In this document: piece by piece, positions 8,998 to 19,072 of the stretch
Layout of the letters: the number at the start of each line of letters is the position of its first letter
Position numbering within the stretch: the stretch's first letter is position 1
DNA from: Chloroflexus aggregans DSM 9485
Lineage (GTDB): Bacteria > Chloroflexota > Chloroflexia > Chloroflexales > Chloroflexaceae
Length of the DNA: 64,000 bases
Assembly: GCF_000021945.1 (NCBI RefSeq)
Contig: NC_011831.1
Location: 4,353,353 to 4,417,352 of the forward strand
Direction: 5' to 3'
Program-made: the position numbers and the translations under genes
The notes under the pieces: model-generated
Databases searched by the model: none
Seen by the model: only the letters and a program-made list of their open reading frames with translations
What the model was told of the DNA's origin: nothing

Positions 8998-9723
8998 CTA
9001 TCCGGTAGCAGTTTGGGCAATCGCGATAGCCTCCGGCAAGTAGATTGCACCGGTGTAGAGCGCTTTGCCGATAATAACACCTTCTACGCCGATCTGAGCC
9101 AGTTGACGGATATGATCAAGGTTGGCAATGCCACCGCTGGCAATAATGGCCGGACCATCAGGTTTGACTAACTCGGCCAGTGCAGTAAAATTTGGTCCAC
9201 TCAGTGCCCCATCGCGGCTGATGTCAGTATAGATGAACCGGCGTGCGCCGAGTGCGGCCATCTGCCCGGCGAGATCGGTGGCAGCGATGGTTGAAGTGAC
9301 CGTCCAGCCATCGGTCGCGACCATCCCGTTACGCGCATCGATCCCGATAATGATCCGTTCACCAAAACGTTCGAGCAAGCGGGCGACAAGTTCGGTTTCG
9401 ACAATGGCTGCCGTACCGATAATCACACGCTCTACACCAAGCGCCAAGGCGGCAGCAACATCCTCTTCCCGCCGGAGACCACCGCCGAGTTGGACAGGGA
9501 TCTGTACTGTTTGGGTAATCGCCAGGACCGCATCAACGTTTTGGGGCCGTCCGGTACGCGCACCATCGAGATCGACCACGTGAATGCGGGTGGCGCCCTG
9601 TGCTTGCCACCGGCGTGCTACGGCTACCGGATCGTCGGCGTATACCGTCATCTGGGCAAAGTCGCCCTGATACAGCCGCACGCAGCGTCCGTCTTTTATA
9701 TCAATGGCCGGAATAATCTCCAT
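8998..9723 (-). CDS. hisA: Phosphoribosylformimino-5-aminoimidazole carboxamide ribotide isomerase HisA
   Basis: It catalyses the Amadori rearrangement of ProFAR to PRFAR, the fourth step of histidine biosynthesis. The 241-residue beta/alpha barrel begins [22 protein letters not shown] with catalytic Asp8. It contains the phosphate-binding segments [11 protein letters not shown] (~76-86) and [11 protein letters not shown] (~193-203), and the second catalytic Asp in [14 protein letters not shown]. hisH ends three bases upstream and is co-transcribed. hisF is not adjacent and must lie elsewhere. Confidence 0.97.
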   Translation of the reverse strand: MEIIPAIDIKDGRCVRLYQGDFAQMTVYADDPVAVARRWQAQGATRIHVVDLDGARTGRPQNVDAVLAITQTVQIPVQLGGGLRREEDVAAALALGVERVIIGTAAIVETELVARLLERFGERIIIGIDARNGMVATDGWTVTSTIAATDLAGQMAALGARRFIYTDISRDGALSGPNFTALAELVKPDGPAIIASGGIANLDHIRQLAQIGVEGVIIGKALYTGAIYLPEAIAIAQTATG

Positions 9724-9726
9724 ACG

Positions 9727-10362
9727 TTATCCTCTTGCCGGACTAGCATTACTCCATGCGACAAAATTGGCCAGCAAACGCAGGCCGTAGTCACCACTCT
9801 TTTCAGGGTGAAACTGGACGGCGGCCAGCCGATCGCGAATAATAACACTCGGGAAGGCTATGCCATACTCGGTACGTGCGGCTACGATTGTTTCTTCAAT
9901 AACATCGCAATAGTAAGAATGGACAAAATAGACATCGGCGCCATTAGGAATACCGACAAAGAGCGGGTGATCGCTAAAGTTCGGCATAATACGGAGCTGA
10001 TTCCAACCGATTTGCGGTATCTTACCGGCGCTATCGGGTAAACGCCGTACTGTGCCACGCACAATATCAAGACAGGGATGTGGCCCGAATTCTTCACTCG
10101 CGCTTAAGAGCACTTGCATACCGACACAAATCCCGAGAAACGGCGTGCCTGCCGCTATCACCTCCGGCAACACATCGGCAATCCCCAACTGTTGTAGACT
10201 CGCCATGGTATCGGCAGTTGCTCCTACGCCGGGCAAAACAACGGCGTGTGCCGATCGAATGACGTGTGGGTCATCGGTAATAGTCAGTTTGGCGCCGACA
10301 CGTTGCAAAGCACGTACCACATTGGGTAGGTTGCCGGCTCCATAATTAATCACAGCAATCAT
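9727..10362 (-). CDS. hisH: Imidazole glycerol phosphate synthase glutamine amidotransferase subunit HisH
   Basis: It supplies ammonia from glutamine to HisF in IGP synthase. The 211-residue protein starts [15 protein letters not shown]. The nucleophile Cys lies in [10 protein letters not shown] (~77-86), and the His/Glu dyad in [13 protein letters not shown] (~187-199). Its start overlaps the stop of the upstream deacetylase gene by four bases (ATGA), which implies translational coupling. hisA follows three bases after its stop. Confidence 0.97.
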
Positions 10363-11417
10363 GCGACTCCTTGATAGCCTGCTTGTATGAGTAACGGATG
10401 TTGCGTGTGTAACGTGGTAATAATCCGATCAATATTCGGTTCGGGTGCATTCATCTTTCCGAGTGGGTCTGGTCCCGGATCCATCCCTAGCATGAGGCGT
10501 AGGGTGGCAATGACACTTGCAGTAAGAGCCGCTATATTGTAACCACCCTCAAGCACGAACCCGATCCGTCCGTTACATAAGGTCTGTGCCCACGTTAGAA
10601 GATGCTGAACGAGACGGGCAAATCCGTGGACCGACAGTGCCATCGGTCCAATCGGATCGCTCCAGTGTGCGTCAAATCCGGCCGAAACCAGCAATATTTC
10701 GGGTTGGAACTGATGGATGGCCGGGCCGATCACCTGTCGAAACACACGATCGTAGCCCTCATCCCCTGTCCCGTAAGGAAGAGGAACATTCAGTGTGGTA
10801 CCGTTTGCCATATGCGGATCACCGGTTTCGTACACTGCACCGGTGCCGGGATAGAGTGGCGAAGCATGGGTAGAACAAAAGAGCACCCGTCCATCGCGAT
10901 AAAAGATGTCTTGGGTGCCATTGCCATGGTGAACGTCGAAGTCAACGATGGCGAGCCGCCGAATGTCGTAGCGGTCGAGCAAGACACGTGCGGCGATGGC
11001 GATATTGTTGAAGAGACAGAACCCCATCGAGCGCACATCGGTCGCGTGGTGGCCGGGTGGACGTACCAATGCAAAGCCATTATGGCAACGGCCTTCGGCA
11101 ATGGCTTCGACCATAGCAATAGTTGCACCGGCGGCTAACAGCCCCACGTCCCATGAATCGGCAGTCACGTAGGTATCACTATCGATTTGACCGCCGCCGT
11201 AGCTGGCCAATTGGCGGACCCGGTGCAGCATATGTGAACTATGCACGGCCAGCAGTTCAGCTTCGGTTGCGGCGCGAATCGGGAGTTGCATAAGGCTGGG
11301 TAGCAGTCCAGATGTTTGCAATGCCCGCTGAATCGCTTGCAACCGTCCGGCATGTTCGACATGGCCGTGCCATGTATGTAAATCAAACCGCTGATCGATC
11401 ACGATAGCTGTTGTCAT
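10359..11417 (-). CDS. Class II histone deacetylase-like amidohydrolase
   Basis: A 352-residue zinc-dependent deacetylase of the HDAC/AcuC/acetylpolyamine amidohydrolase superfamily. RPPGHHAT (~118-125) holds the charge-relay histidines, [16 protein letters not shown] (~160-175) supplies two zinc ligands, [11 protein letters not shown] (~247-257) the third, and EGGYNIAAL the transition-state Tyr. All active-site residues are present. Substrates could be acetyl-lysine proteins or small acetylated amines; the sequence does not decide. It leads the hisH-hisA unit and overlaps hisH by four bases. The ATG lacks a strong ribosome site. Confidence 0.92.
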
Positions 11418-11568
11418 AGGTGTTGTGTGCTAATCGTGCTTGCAGAGCACATTCGTGCGCCATCGGATGAGCCGCAGCGCGAGCCGATAAACGTGCTCTC
11501 ATTGTACCATGTAGGCTGACGTTGGCTGGTGAATAGCTTGTTGCCGGGCTTGCGCGGTAAGGCCGTGG

Positions 11569-11574
11569 TATAAT
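11569..11574 (+). promoter_or_regulatory. Consensus -10 (TATAAT) upstream of polA
   Basis: TATAAT lies 77 bp before the polA start. The -35 region is weak (no good hexamer 16-18 bp upstream). Confidence 0.45.
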
Positions 11575-11651
11575 CCTTGAGCACATGTTGGTGCTGCGAA
11601 CCATATGGTTACGCTGGTTCGACTTGGCCGGATGGTAATGTGGAGAGTTCT

Positions 11652-14462
11652 ATGGCGCGTCCGCTCTTGATTTTGGTTGACGGTCACGCACTGGCATATC
11701 GCGCATTCTTTGCTTTGCGCGAGAGCGGCTTGCGCTCGTCGCGAGGTGAACCGACGTATGCCGTCTTTGGGTTTGCTCAAATCTTGTTAACGGCACTTGC
11801 CGAGTACCGGCCCGATTATGTTGCGGTGGCGTTTGATGTTGGGCGAACGTTTCGCGATGACCTATACGCCGAATACAAAGCCGGTCGCGCCGAGACGCCG
11901 GAAGAGTTTTATCCGCAATTCGAGCGCATTAAACAGTTGGTGCAGGCGTTGTCAATCCCTATCTATACCGCCGAGGGGTTTGAGGCCGATGATGTCATCG
12001 GTAGCTTAGCTCGCCAGGCTACCGAGCAGGGTGTTGATACGATTATTCTTACCGGCGATACCGATACGCTACAACTGGTGAATGAGCACGTTCGGGTGGC
12101 GCTCGCCAATCCTTATGGCGGCAAGACGAGTACCACTCTGTACGATGTCGAACAGGTGCGTAAACGTTACGATGGCCTCGAGCCGGCGCAGTTGGCCGAT
12201 CTGCGCGGTCTGAAGGGCGATTCATCCGACAATATCCCCGGTGTGCGCGGGATTGGTGAGAAGGGAGCGATTACCCTCCTCAAGCAGTTCGGTTCTCTCG
12301 ATAAGCTCCTGGATAACATTGAGGCAGCGCCCAAGCGCTATCAACATCTCTTGCGTGAACAGGCCGACCAGGCGCGCTCGTCGCGGCATTTGGCGACGAT
12401 CGTCACCGATGCGCCGGTGCAACTCGATCTGGCAAAGTGTCGGCTTGGCGTGTACGATCGTGCGGCAGTAATGGCTTTGCTCCAAGAGCTGGAGTTTGGG
12501 GTTAGCTCGAACCTGATCAAAAAGCTGCCGTCGGTCGTGCAAGCGGCGACGGTTGCAACTTTACCGGCCGATCTACCGACTGCACCACAAGGCTCGGTTC
12601 AGTTAGCGTTGTTTGCCAACGAGTCGGCATCGCCGACGATGGTTTCCTCGGTTACGTCGGCACAGATTGTCCGCGATCCGCAAGCGCTGGCCGAGTTGGT
12701 ACAACGGTTGCGGGCTGCGCCGGGATTTGCATTCGATACCGAATGTACGAGTCTGCAAGCCGTCGGTAGTCATCTGGTAGGGATTGCGCTGGCTATCGCA
12801 CCTAACGATGCCTACTACGTACCGGTTGGTCACGAGGAGGGTGAGCAGTTGCCGTTGGCCGACGTGGTGGCTGCACTTGGCCCGCTGTTTGCCGACCCCA
12901 ACATACCCAAATTTGCCCACAATGCGAAGTTCGATGCCGAGGTATTGGCCGGTGTCGGCATACAGGTGGCCGGTCTGGCGTTTGATACCATGATCGCGGC
13001 GGCAATGTTAGGTAAACGACAAGGGTTGAAGGATCTGGCATTCTACGAATTGAAACTGCCCGAACCACCGACCACGATTGAAGATCTGATCGGGCGAGGT
13101 AGCAAGCAGATCAGCTTTGCTGCGGTACCGATCGAGCAAGCCGCTCCCTACGCCGCCGCCGATGCGCTGCATACCTTACTACTGACCGAAACCTTGCGCG
13201 GGCAACTCACAACTGACACCGCCCTCCGTGATCTCTACTATCGGGTCGAGCTACCGCTGATCGACGTGCTAACCGATATGGAGTTGACCGGTATCTTGCT
13301 CGATCACGAGTATCTGCGCGAACTGGGTAAACGGTTTGCCCAACGTATCGCCGAGCTGACCGAACAGATTTATGCGAAGGCCGGTGGGCCGTTTAATATC
13401 AATTCCGGCCAACAACTCAACGAGGTCTTGTTTGAGCGACTGGGTATCAATCCGCGTGATTATGGGCTGAGTAAGCTCAAGAGTGGTGGTTATTCGATTA
13501 CTGCCGAGGTGTTAGAGGAGCTAAGCCAACTCTACCCGATTGCCGCCGATATTCTGGCTTACCGTCAGCTTACCAAGCTGAAGAGTACGTATATTGACGC
13601 TCTGCCCCAACTGGTGAATCCACGTACCGGACGCATCCATACCTCGTACAACCAGATCGGCGCTGCAACGGGTCGGCTGTCGTCGAATAATCCTAACCTG
13701 CAAAATATTCCGGTGCGCACCGAAGAGGGACGGGAAATCCGGCGCGCGTTCGTCGCTGCTCCGGGCCACCGTTTCGTCGCCGCCGACTACTCGCAGATTG
13801 AGTTGCGTGTGTTGGCCCACATCAGTGGCGACGAAAACCTGATCGCCGCTTTTCAGCAAGGTCTTGATATTCACGCCGCTACGGCCAGCCGACTGTTTGG
13901 CGTAGCCCCTGATCAGGTTGACAAAAACCAGCGTCGTGTCGCCAAGACGGTGGTGTTTGGCGTTATTTACGGAATTAGCGCTTTTGGTCTTGCCCAACGG
14001 CTAGGTATCGAACGCGATCTGGCGCGTCAATTGATCGACAACTTGTTCGAGCAGTTCCCCGGCATCCGCCGCTATATCGATCAAACGCTCGCATTTGGCC
14101 GGCAACACGGGTATGTGCAAACGTTGTTTGGCCGGCGGCGAGTGATGGAAGATTTGCGGGCGAGTGGAGCACGACGGGCGGCTGCCGAGCGCGAGGCGAT
14201 AAACGCACCGATACAGGGCACTGCCGCCGACATCATGAAAATGGCGATGGTCTATGTCCATCGCGCTTTACGCGAACGCGGTCTCCGCACTCGTTTGCTC
14301 TTGCAGGTGCATGATGAGCTGATCGCCGAAGCGCCGGAGGAAGAGGTTCCAGCGGCAGCTCATCTGTTGCGTGAGGTGATGAGTAATACCTACCAATTGG
14401 TTGTGCCGCTCGGCGTCAATCTCGAAACCGGGCCTAATTGGGAAGAGATGGCGGCGGTGTGA
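11652..14462 (+). CDS. polA: DNA polymerase I
   Basis: A 936-residue family A polymerase for Okazaki-fragment maturation and repair. The N-terminal 5' nuclease (residues 1-~290) carries LVDGHALAYRAF, FEADDVIGSLAR and GDSSDNIPGVRGIGEKGA. The middle 3'-5' exonuclease retains the DxE pair (FAFDTECTS), FAHNAKFDAEVL and the YxxxD motif (PYAAADALHT), so proofreading should be active, unlike in Thermus Pol I. The polymerase core has motif A DYSQIELRVLAHISGDE, motif B RRVAKTVVFGVIYG and motif C LQVHDELIAEAP. I chose ATG 1652+10000 (11652) because GGAGAG precedes it and MARPLLILVDGHA is the family start; the frame upstream is untranslated leader. Confidence 0.97.
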   Translation: MARPLLILVDGHALAYRAFFALRESGLRSSRGEPTYAVFGFAQILLTALAEYRPDYVAVAFDVGRTFRDDLYAEYKAGRAETPEEFYPQFERIKQLVQALSIPIYTAEGFEADDVIGSLARQATEQGVDTIILTGDTDTLQLVNEHVRVALANPYGGKTSTTLYDVEQVRKRYDGLEPAQLADLRGLKGDSSDNIPGVRGIGEKGAITLLKQFGSLDKLLDNIEAAPKRYQHLLREQADQARSSRHLATIVTDAPVQLDLAKCRLGVYDRAAVMALLQELEFGVSSNLIKKLPSVVQAATVATLPADLPTAPQGSVQLALFANESASPTMVSSVTSAQIVRDPQALAELVQRLRAAPGFAFDTECTSLQAVGSHLVGIALAIAPNDAYYVPVGHEEGEQLPLADVVAALGPLFADPNIPKFAHNAKFDAEVLAGVGIQVAGLAFDTMIAAAMLGKRQGLKDLAFYELKLPEPPTTIEDLIGRGSKQISFAAVPIEQAAPYAAADALHTLLLTETLRGQLTTDTALRDLYYRVELPLIDVLTDMELTGILLDHEYLRELGKRFAQRIAELTEQIYAKAGGPFNINSGQQLNEVLFERLGINPRDYGLSKLKSGGYSITAEVLEELSQLYPIAADILAYRQLTKLKSTYIDALPQLVNPRTGRIHTSYNQIGAATGRLSSNNPNLQNIPVRTEEGREIRRAFVAAPGHRFVAADYSQIELRVLAHISGDENLIAAFQQGLDIHAATASRLFGVAPDQVDKNQRRVAKTVVFGVIYGISAFGLAQRLGIERDLARQLIDNLFEQFPGIRRYIDQTLAFGRQHGYVQTLFGRRRVMEDLRASGARRAAAEREAINAPIQGTAADIMKMAMVYVHRALRERGLRTRLLLQVHDELIAEAPEEEVPAAAHLLREVMSNTYQLVVPLGVNLETGPNWEEMAAV

Positions 14463-14501
14463 GATTGGTTATTCGCGATTGCTTGAGTTATTGAAATTAT
14501 T

Positions 14502-16484
14502 ATGCGTTATCATTTCTCGCGTATACAGCTTCTGCCATTGGCAATGCTCCTTGCACTGCTCGTCATTTCCCTAAGCGCAACATGGATCTTAGCATCACGT
14601 CCATGGCGGATTGATGCAGTCATTGGCGGCGCTGACTCGGCTCTTGTTGGTTCGGGCTTTTTTACCAAAGAGCTGTCTTCTGATGGTACGCCATTTCGCT
14701 GGACGAGCGGGCCTGCCATTATCAATCTCCCACCGGTGCATGCACGGTATATTGTTACAATGCGCGCCTACGTTCCCAGTGATGTGATTCCTTATTACGT
14801 TGAGATCAAAGACCGTGCCTTTCCAGTGGCCACAATCGTGGTTACAGATCAGCTCCCCGCCTTCCGCAGATACCATATCCTTTGGCAGTCACCTGTAACC
14901 TATCACTGGTTAGATTTGTTTACACCACGTCGTTTCACCATTGATGCTGAAACGCAACATCGTAACCAAGATGACCCTCGGTTGTTGGGGATTGCAGTCA
15001 GCCAGCTGCATATTCGCAGTTCCAACACATTGGCAGTGCCGGTGATGCCACTTATTACCGTTGGGTTAACTCTGCTTGGCTTTGCTCATCTGCTCTGGCC
15101 GTTGCGCGGCAAACGGCTTGTGTGGTTTGCTGTGGTTGCTCTCATCTTGCCAGTAGGATACGACCTTCTCGTATGGCACCCGCTTCAGGGAAATGATTAC
15201 ACGTGGCTACCATTATCGTGGTTGCCGGGCATGGTTGCGGCATCGGTCATAGGTGTTGCATTCGCTCAGCGTGCTGCTCTATCACGTGGGGGAGCGTGGT
15301 TCGCAGCTTTGATTGTCATCTTATTGATGGTGGCCGTCATCACCACTTTGCAATGGCACTGGCTGGTTGAAGGACCTGATTACCATTGGCATCTGAACCA
15401 TGGCGGTTCTTGGCGCCGTGTGTTCCGCTCCCACCCTTTCTACCCGTTTGGCTTGCCATTGATTTTGTACGTAGGACAACTGGCTGGTGACCAAGCACTG
15501 TTATTTGGACGTATTGCGGGGGCTGTCACTACGTCTGTAGCTATCGTAGCTGTTGTGCTATTAGTATGGCGGGTAATCGCGCCCGCATATGCATGGGTAG
15601 CGGGCATGATCATGCTGGCATCACCGGTCGTGGTATCTCATGGGGCTTTGGCGAGCACTGACGCACCTATGACCGGTTTGGCAACATTGGCATTGCTTGC
15701 TCTCCTGTGGCACGAGCGGCTCCGTTGGCTTCAGATTGCATTGGCCGGCATGTGTCTTGGTTTAGCGTATCTCTTCCGCGTTCAAGTGACAATGTTGCTC
15801 ATCTCCTCCTTGCTGTGGTTGTACTGGCAGTCGACTCCGGCATTGCTGTCGCCGTCAACTCGACCGTTCGATCCTCGTCGTTTGATAGGGCCGCTGGTCT
15901 GTCTGGGAGGATTTTTGCTGACGTCAGCACCACAGTGGATATTAGACATTCGGGATACTGGTTTTCCTTTTGTGACAAAGCAATACGTCAATATTTGGGC
16001 ATTCGCTTTTAGCCATTCTAACCCGTTGCCTGACGGTTCAACCTTTGAACAACTGTGGTTTATTCTAACGTTTGATCCGTACGCACTATGGCGTCATTGG
16101 CTCAGCAATATCATCCAATTTAGTACAGATACGATTCATCGCTTATTTGTATGGCCATTTGGTTTTATTGCATTTGGTGGATTGATACTAAAAGGTGCTA
16201 TCTCTATCCGCCGTTACTGGCTTCTGCTGGTTTGGGTTGTAGTTTATGTTTTATTTGTGATGCTTACTGCAAATAAAGAACGGTTCTTCTTGCCTGTCGT
16301 GCCAGCATTGGCTGTTTTTGCTACTGCATTTCTTGCAGAGATACATAATCGTGTTAGCCAATGGGGAAGGCGATTTGTGTTCCTACCGATATTGGTGAAT
16401 GCGCTGCTAATGTACTGGATTATGATCCATCTTACGTTAGCAGAAGTTGAATTGGCCGGTTATGGATTTACGCGGAATTGGTAG
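14502..16484 (+). CDS. Polytopic membrane glycosyltransferase (GT-C, PMT/ArnT-like)
   Basis: A 660-residue protein with one membrane span at ~10-32, an extracytoplasmic stretch to ~165, and then about ten hydrophobic spans. The EGPDYHWHLNHGG segment following the third or fourth span places acidic residues where GT-C enzymes (GT39/GT83) keep their catalytic loop acid. The family transfers sugars from polyprenyl-phosphate donors at the outer membrane face. The downstream GT2 enzyme could make such a donor, which supports the assignment. The codon use and base composition look a little more AT-rich than in polA. No good Shine-Dalgarno precedes ATG 14502. Confidence 0.75.
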   Translation: MRYHFSRIQLLPLAMLLALLVISLSATWILASRPWRIDAVIGGADSALVGSGFFTKELSSDGTPFRWTSGPAIINLPPVHARYIVTMRAYVPSDVIPYYVEIKDRAFPVATIVVTDQLPAFRRYHILWQSPVTYHWLDLFTPRRFTIDAETQHRNQDDPRLLGIAVSQLHIRSSNTLAVPVMPLITVGLTLLGFAHLLWPLRGKRLVWFAVVALILPVGYDLLVWHPLQGNDYTWLPLSWLPGMVAASVIGVAFAQRAALSRGGAWFAALIVILLMVAVITTLQWHWLVEGPDYHWHLNHGGSWRRVFRSHPFYPFGLPLILYVGQLAGDQALLFGRIAGAVTTSVAIVAVVLLVWRVIAPAYAWVAGMIMLASPVVVSHGALASTDAPMTGLATLALLALLWHERLRWLQIALAGMCLGLAYLFRVQVTMLLISSLLWLYWQSTPALLSPSTRPFDPRRLIGPLVCLGGFLLTSAPQWILDIRDTGFPFVTKQYVNIWAFAFSHSNPLPDGSTFEQLWFILTFDPYALWRHWLSNIIQFSTDTIHRLFVWPFGFIAFGGLILKGAISIRRYWLLLVWVVVYVLFVMLTANKERFFLPVVPALAVFATAFLAEIHNRVSQWGRRFVFLPILVNALLMYWIMIHLTLAEVELAGYGFTRNW

Positions 16485-16603
16485 AGGCATTGACATTACG
16501 GGTATTGAGCAGGTAAGAACAGTGAGACGCTGTATGACAATACGTCACAGAACGGTGAGGCAGAACAATATCGCTATACCGCCCATTACGGCGGGGAGGG
16601 AAT

Positions 16604-17629
16604 ATGTCTGATGTACAACCAACCTTCTCGGTCGTCGCGCCGGTGTACAACGAAGAGCAGTTGATCGCCGAGTTTTGTCGGCGGGTTATTGCGGTACTTG
16701 AACCGCTAGGGGAACCGTTTGAGCTGGTGTTAGTGAACGATGGCTGTCGCGACCGCTCACCGGAGATTATGCGCGAGCTGCACGAGCGTGACCCGCGAAT
16801 TAAGGTGATCAATTTCTCGCGCAATTTTGGTCATCAGATCGCGATTACTGCCGGTACCGACTACGCGACCGGTAAAGCAGTGATTGTGATCGATTCGGAT
16901 TTGCAAGACCCGCCTGAGGTGATCCCCGCGCTGATTGCGCGTTGGCGTGAAGGGTATCAGGTCGTCTATGGTGTGCGCGAAGAGCGTGAAGGTGAGACGT
17001 GGTTTAAAAAGACAACGGCGTCCATCTTCTATCGCTTGATCGTGCGGATTACCAATGTCAACATCCCGGTCGACACCGGTGATTTTCGTCTGATGGATCG
17101 CAAAGTTGTCGACGCTCTCAAGCGTATGCGCGAACATCATCGCTTTATGCGTGGGTTGTCGGCGTGGGTCGGTTTTCGTCAGACCGGGGTGCCATATCGT
17201 CGCCATGCCCGTGCTGCCGGTACCACCAAATACCCGTTACGCAAGATGTTGCGTTTTGCCCTCGATGGCATTACCAGCTTCTCGTATTTGCCGCTGCAAT
17301 TGGCAACCTATCTCGGTTTTGTGGTCGCCGCAATTAGTATGATCTTCCTGCTGGTTGTGTTTGTTATGCGGCTAGCGAACCCCGCGGCTGCCGAACCGGC
17401 GTTTTATGGGCAAGCCAGTACGCTGGCAAGCGTGCTCTTCCTCGGCGCAGTGCAACTGATTTCGCTCGGCATCATCGGCGAGTATGTCGGTCGTATTTAC
17501 GATGAGGTGAAAGGCCGGCCACTCTATATCGTCGCTGAAACGTTGGGTATCGCCGAGCCGGATGCAACTTCTGCCGCGATGGTACGTACTTCATCTACAG
17601 AGCATGAGGTAACAACGTCATCGGGGTAA
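16604..17629 (+). CDS. GT2 glycosyltransferase, dolichyl/polyprenyl-phosphate sugar synthase type
   Basis: A 341-residue family 2 glycosyltransferase of the DPM1/GtrB/ArnC group. It has an N-terminal GT-A domain with [14 protein letters not shown] (~8-21), VNDGCRDRS (~45-53) and the metal-binding region [12 protein letters not shown] (~94-105). Two C-terminal membrane spans follow (~235-260 and ~270-300, with [17 protein letters not shown] between or after them). The family transfers a sugar from a nucleotide donor to polyprenyl phosphate. GGGGAGGG lies just before the ATG. It follows the GT-C transferase by 119 bp and precedes an SPFH protein. Confidence 0.9.
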   Translation: MSDVQPTFSVVAPVYNEEQLIAEFCRRVIAVLEPLGEPFELVLVNDGCRDRSPEIMRELHERDPRIKVINFSRNFGHQIAITAGTDYATGKAVIVIDSDLQDPPEVIPALIARWREGYQVVYGVREEREGETWFKKTTASIFYRLIVRITNVNIPVDTGDFRLMDRKVVDALKRMREHHRFMRGLSAWVGFRQTGVPYRRHARAAGTTKYPLRKMLRFALDGITSFSYLPLQLATYLGFVVAAISMIFLLVVFVMRLANPAAAEPAFYGQASTLASVLFLGAVQLISLGIIGEYVGRIYDEVKGRPLYIVAETLGIAEPDATSAAMVRTSSTEHEVTTSSG

Positions 17630-17665
17630 ACCTATGAGTCATGTTGGTAGTGTGGAGGGAGAACT

Positions 17666-18634
17666 ATGAATGCCCGTTTGTCAGTCGTCAGCAGCTTGAT
17701 CATTCTTTTCATTATCGCCGGCATCGGTCTGAGTACGATGAAATATGTGCAGGTTGATGAAGGACAAGCGGCTATTGAGCTGGTGCAAGGTCGGATTGTT
17801 GCTGTGCATGGGCCGGGGCCAATCTTTCGACCGTTTGCGCCGTTTACCGAAATCAGACTGGTCAATGTACGACGCCAATCGCGCCAGATCTCGCAAAATG
17901 TAGCCAGCAGTGATAAGCAACTGTATGATATCGACATTCAGGTCGATTTTCGACGCTTACCGAACGAGCAGGCCTTACGTGCGGCCTATGCCGAGATTGG
18001 CGTTGATGATACGCAGCTTAACGCCTTTCTCGACGGTTTTATTAACGATGCGCTAAAAAGCGCCAGCACCCAATTTACCCTCGATGAGGCACTCTCGGAT
18101 CGCGGCGCGTTTGCCGAACGCATTCGCCGTTTTCTCACTACGCCTCCCGGTGATGGTCAACGTGCGCCGGTCGATCAGCTTTATATCACGATTGAGGCGG
18201 TGAAGGTGCTCGATATTAAGGTTGGTGAGACCTACGCGCAATTGCTGGCCGAAAAGGCGAATCTGGAAGTGCAGATTGAGACGGAGCAGAAGCGTCGGCA
18301 GCAGATCGAAGCGCAACAGGCCAACAACCTCTTCCAAGCCGAACAAGAGGCGTTGGTTGCGCTGACCCGCGAGAAGGGTATCACAGCGGCAGCTCTTGAG
18401 GCTGCCAACCGTGAAGCTCAGGTGCGCGCAATTGAGGGACGTTACTGGCGCGAGAATCCGGAACTGTTCGAGTTGCGTAAACGTGAACTGCTGGTGCAGA
18501 TGCTATCGCAGGGCAACATCTGGTTCGTCGATCCGAACACCAATCTGACCGTGTTGCTCAACAATCAAGCGGCGGATGGGCAGGCGTTGGTGATCCCACA
18601 GCCGGAACAACCGGCGTCGCCGACTAACCCATAA
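17666..18634 (+). CDS. SPFH/Band 7 (prohibitin-like) membrane protein
   Basis: A 322-residue protein with one N-terminal membrane span (LIILFIIAGIGLSTMKY, ~10-26), then an SPFH domain (VDEGQAAIELVQGRIVAVHGPGP, RRQSRQISQNVASSDKQLYDIDIQVDF). A long helical coiled-coil part follows (AQLLAEKANLEVQIETEQKRRQQIEAQQ). Such proteins form large membrane-associated rings and scaffold proteases. A second, different SPFH protein is encoded at 27527-28465. GGAGGGAGA precedes the ATG. A 13-bp perfect hairpin follows the stop. Confidence 0.88.
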   Translation: MNARLSVVSSLIILFIIAGIGLSTMKYVQVDEGQAAIELVQGRIVAVHGPGPIFRPFAPFTEIRLVNVRRQSRQISQNVASSDKQLYDIDIQVDFRRLPNEQALRAAYAEIGVDDTQLNAFLDGFINDALKSASTQFTLDEALSDRGAFAERIRRFLTTPPGDGQRAPVDQLYITIEAVKVLDIKVGETYAQLLAEKANLEVQIETEQKRRQQIEAQQANNLFQAEQEALVALTREKGITAAALEAANREAQVRAIEGRYWRENPELFELRKRELLVQMLSQGNIWFVDPNTNLTVLLNNQAADGQALVIPQPEQPASPTNP

Positions 18635-18655
18635 ATCGAACGTCCGTCTGTAATG

Positions 18656-18694
18656 TCAAGACGCAACGCCCACTGCCACTGCGTTGCGTCTTGA
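18656..18694. terminator. 13-bp perfect hairpin, probable bidirectional terminator
   Basis: TCAAGACGCAACG (18656-18668) pairs exactly with CGTTGCGTCTTGA (18682-18694) around a 13-nt loop. It lies 22 bp past the SPFH stop and directly abuts the end of the DUF3592 remnant on the other strand. No long T tract follows. Confidence 0.65.
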
Positions 18695-19030
18695 TTACCT
18701 GCAACGCCAGACAGCCCCAAGCACGCTCCCCATCTCTAGCAGTTTCAACACCAGATCGATACGACCGTCATCAGACCACCGGTGCTGATTGAGGGAGGTT
18801 CGTGGATCGTACATCATCTCGACGCGGTCGCCGGTTTGAAAAGGTGCCGGGTTACCGCCGAGTTTGCTCTCGAACCCGATCAATTCACCGGTCGGAACTC
18901 GATTATTGGGTTTCTGTCACCGCTATTGGTGTTTTCAATGCGCAATACGGCATCGACAACGGTACACTGTGTCGGTATCATCCACTCGTGATATGCCGAA
19001 CATAAACGAACAACAGCACCGCCCGACCAC
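18695..19030 (-). pseudogene. Decayed DUF3592-type gene with at least one frameshift
   Basis: Two minus-strand frames join at 18880-18890. The first reads CTVVDAVLRIENTNSGDRN and PIIEFRPV and stops at TGA 18880-18882. One base shifted, the second reads GELIGFESKLGGNPAPFQTGD, RVEMMYDPRTSLNQ and GSVLGAVWRC to a stop at 18695. Together these match the DUF3592 pattern (variable domain, then 'F-x-S-x-x-G-G-N-P-A-P-F-x-x-G-D-x-V-x-x-x-Y-D-P', then a C-terminal membrane helix). Upstream, another frame holds a possible N-terminal membrane fragment (VLLFVYVRHITSG) ending in a stop, so a second lesion is likely. The 5' boundary is approximate. Confidence 0.65.
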
Positions 19031-19072
19031 GTGTGACTCGGTCTCACGGGGTCAGGCGGGACTACGATACCA

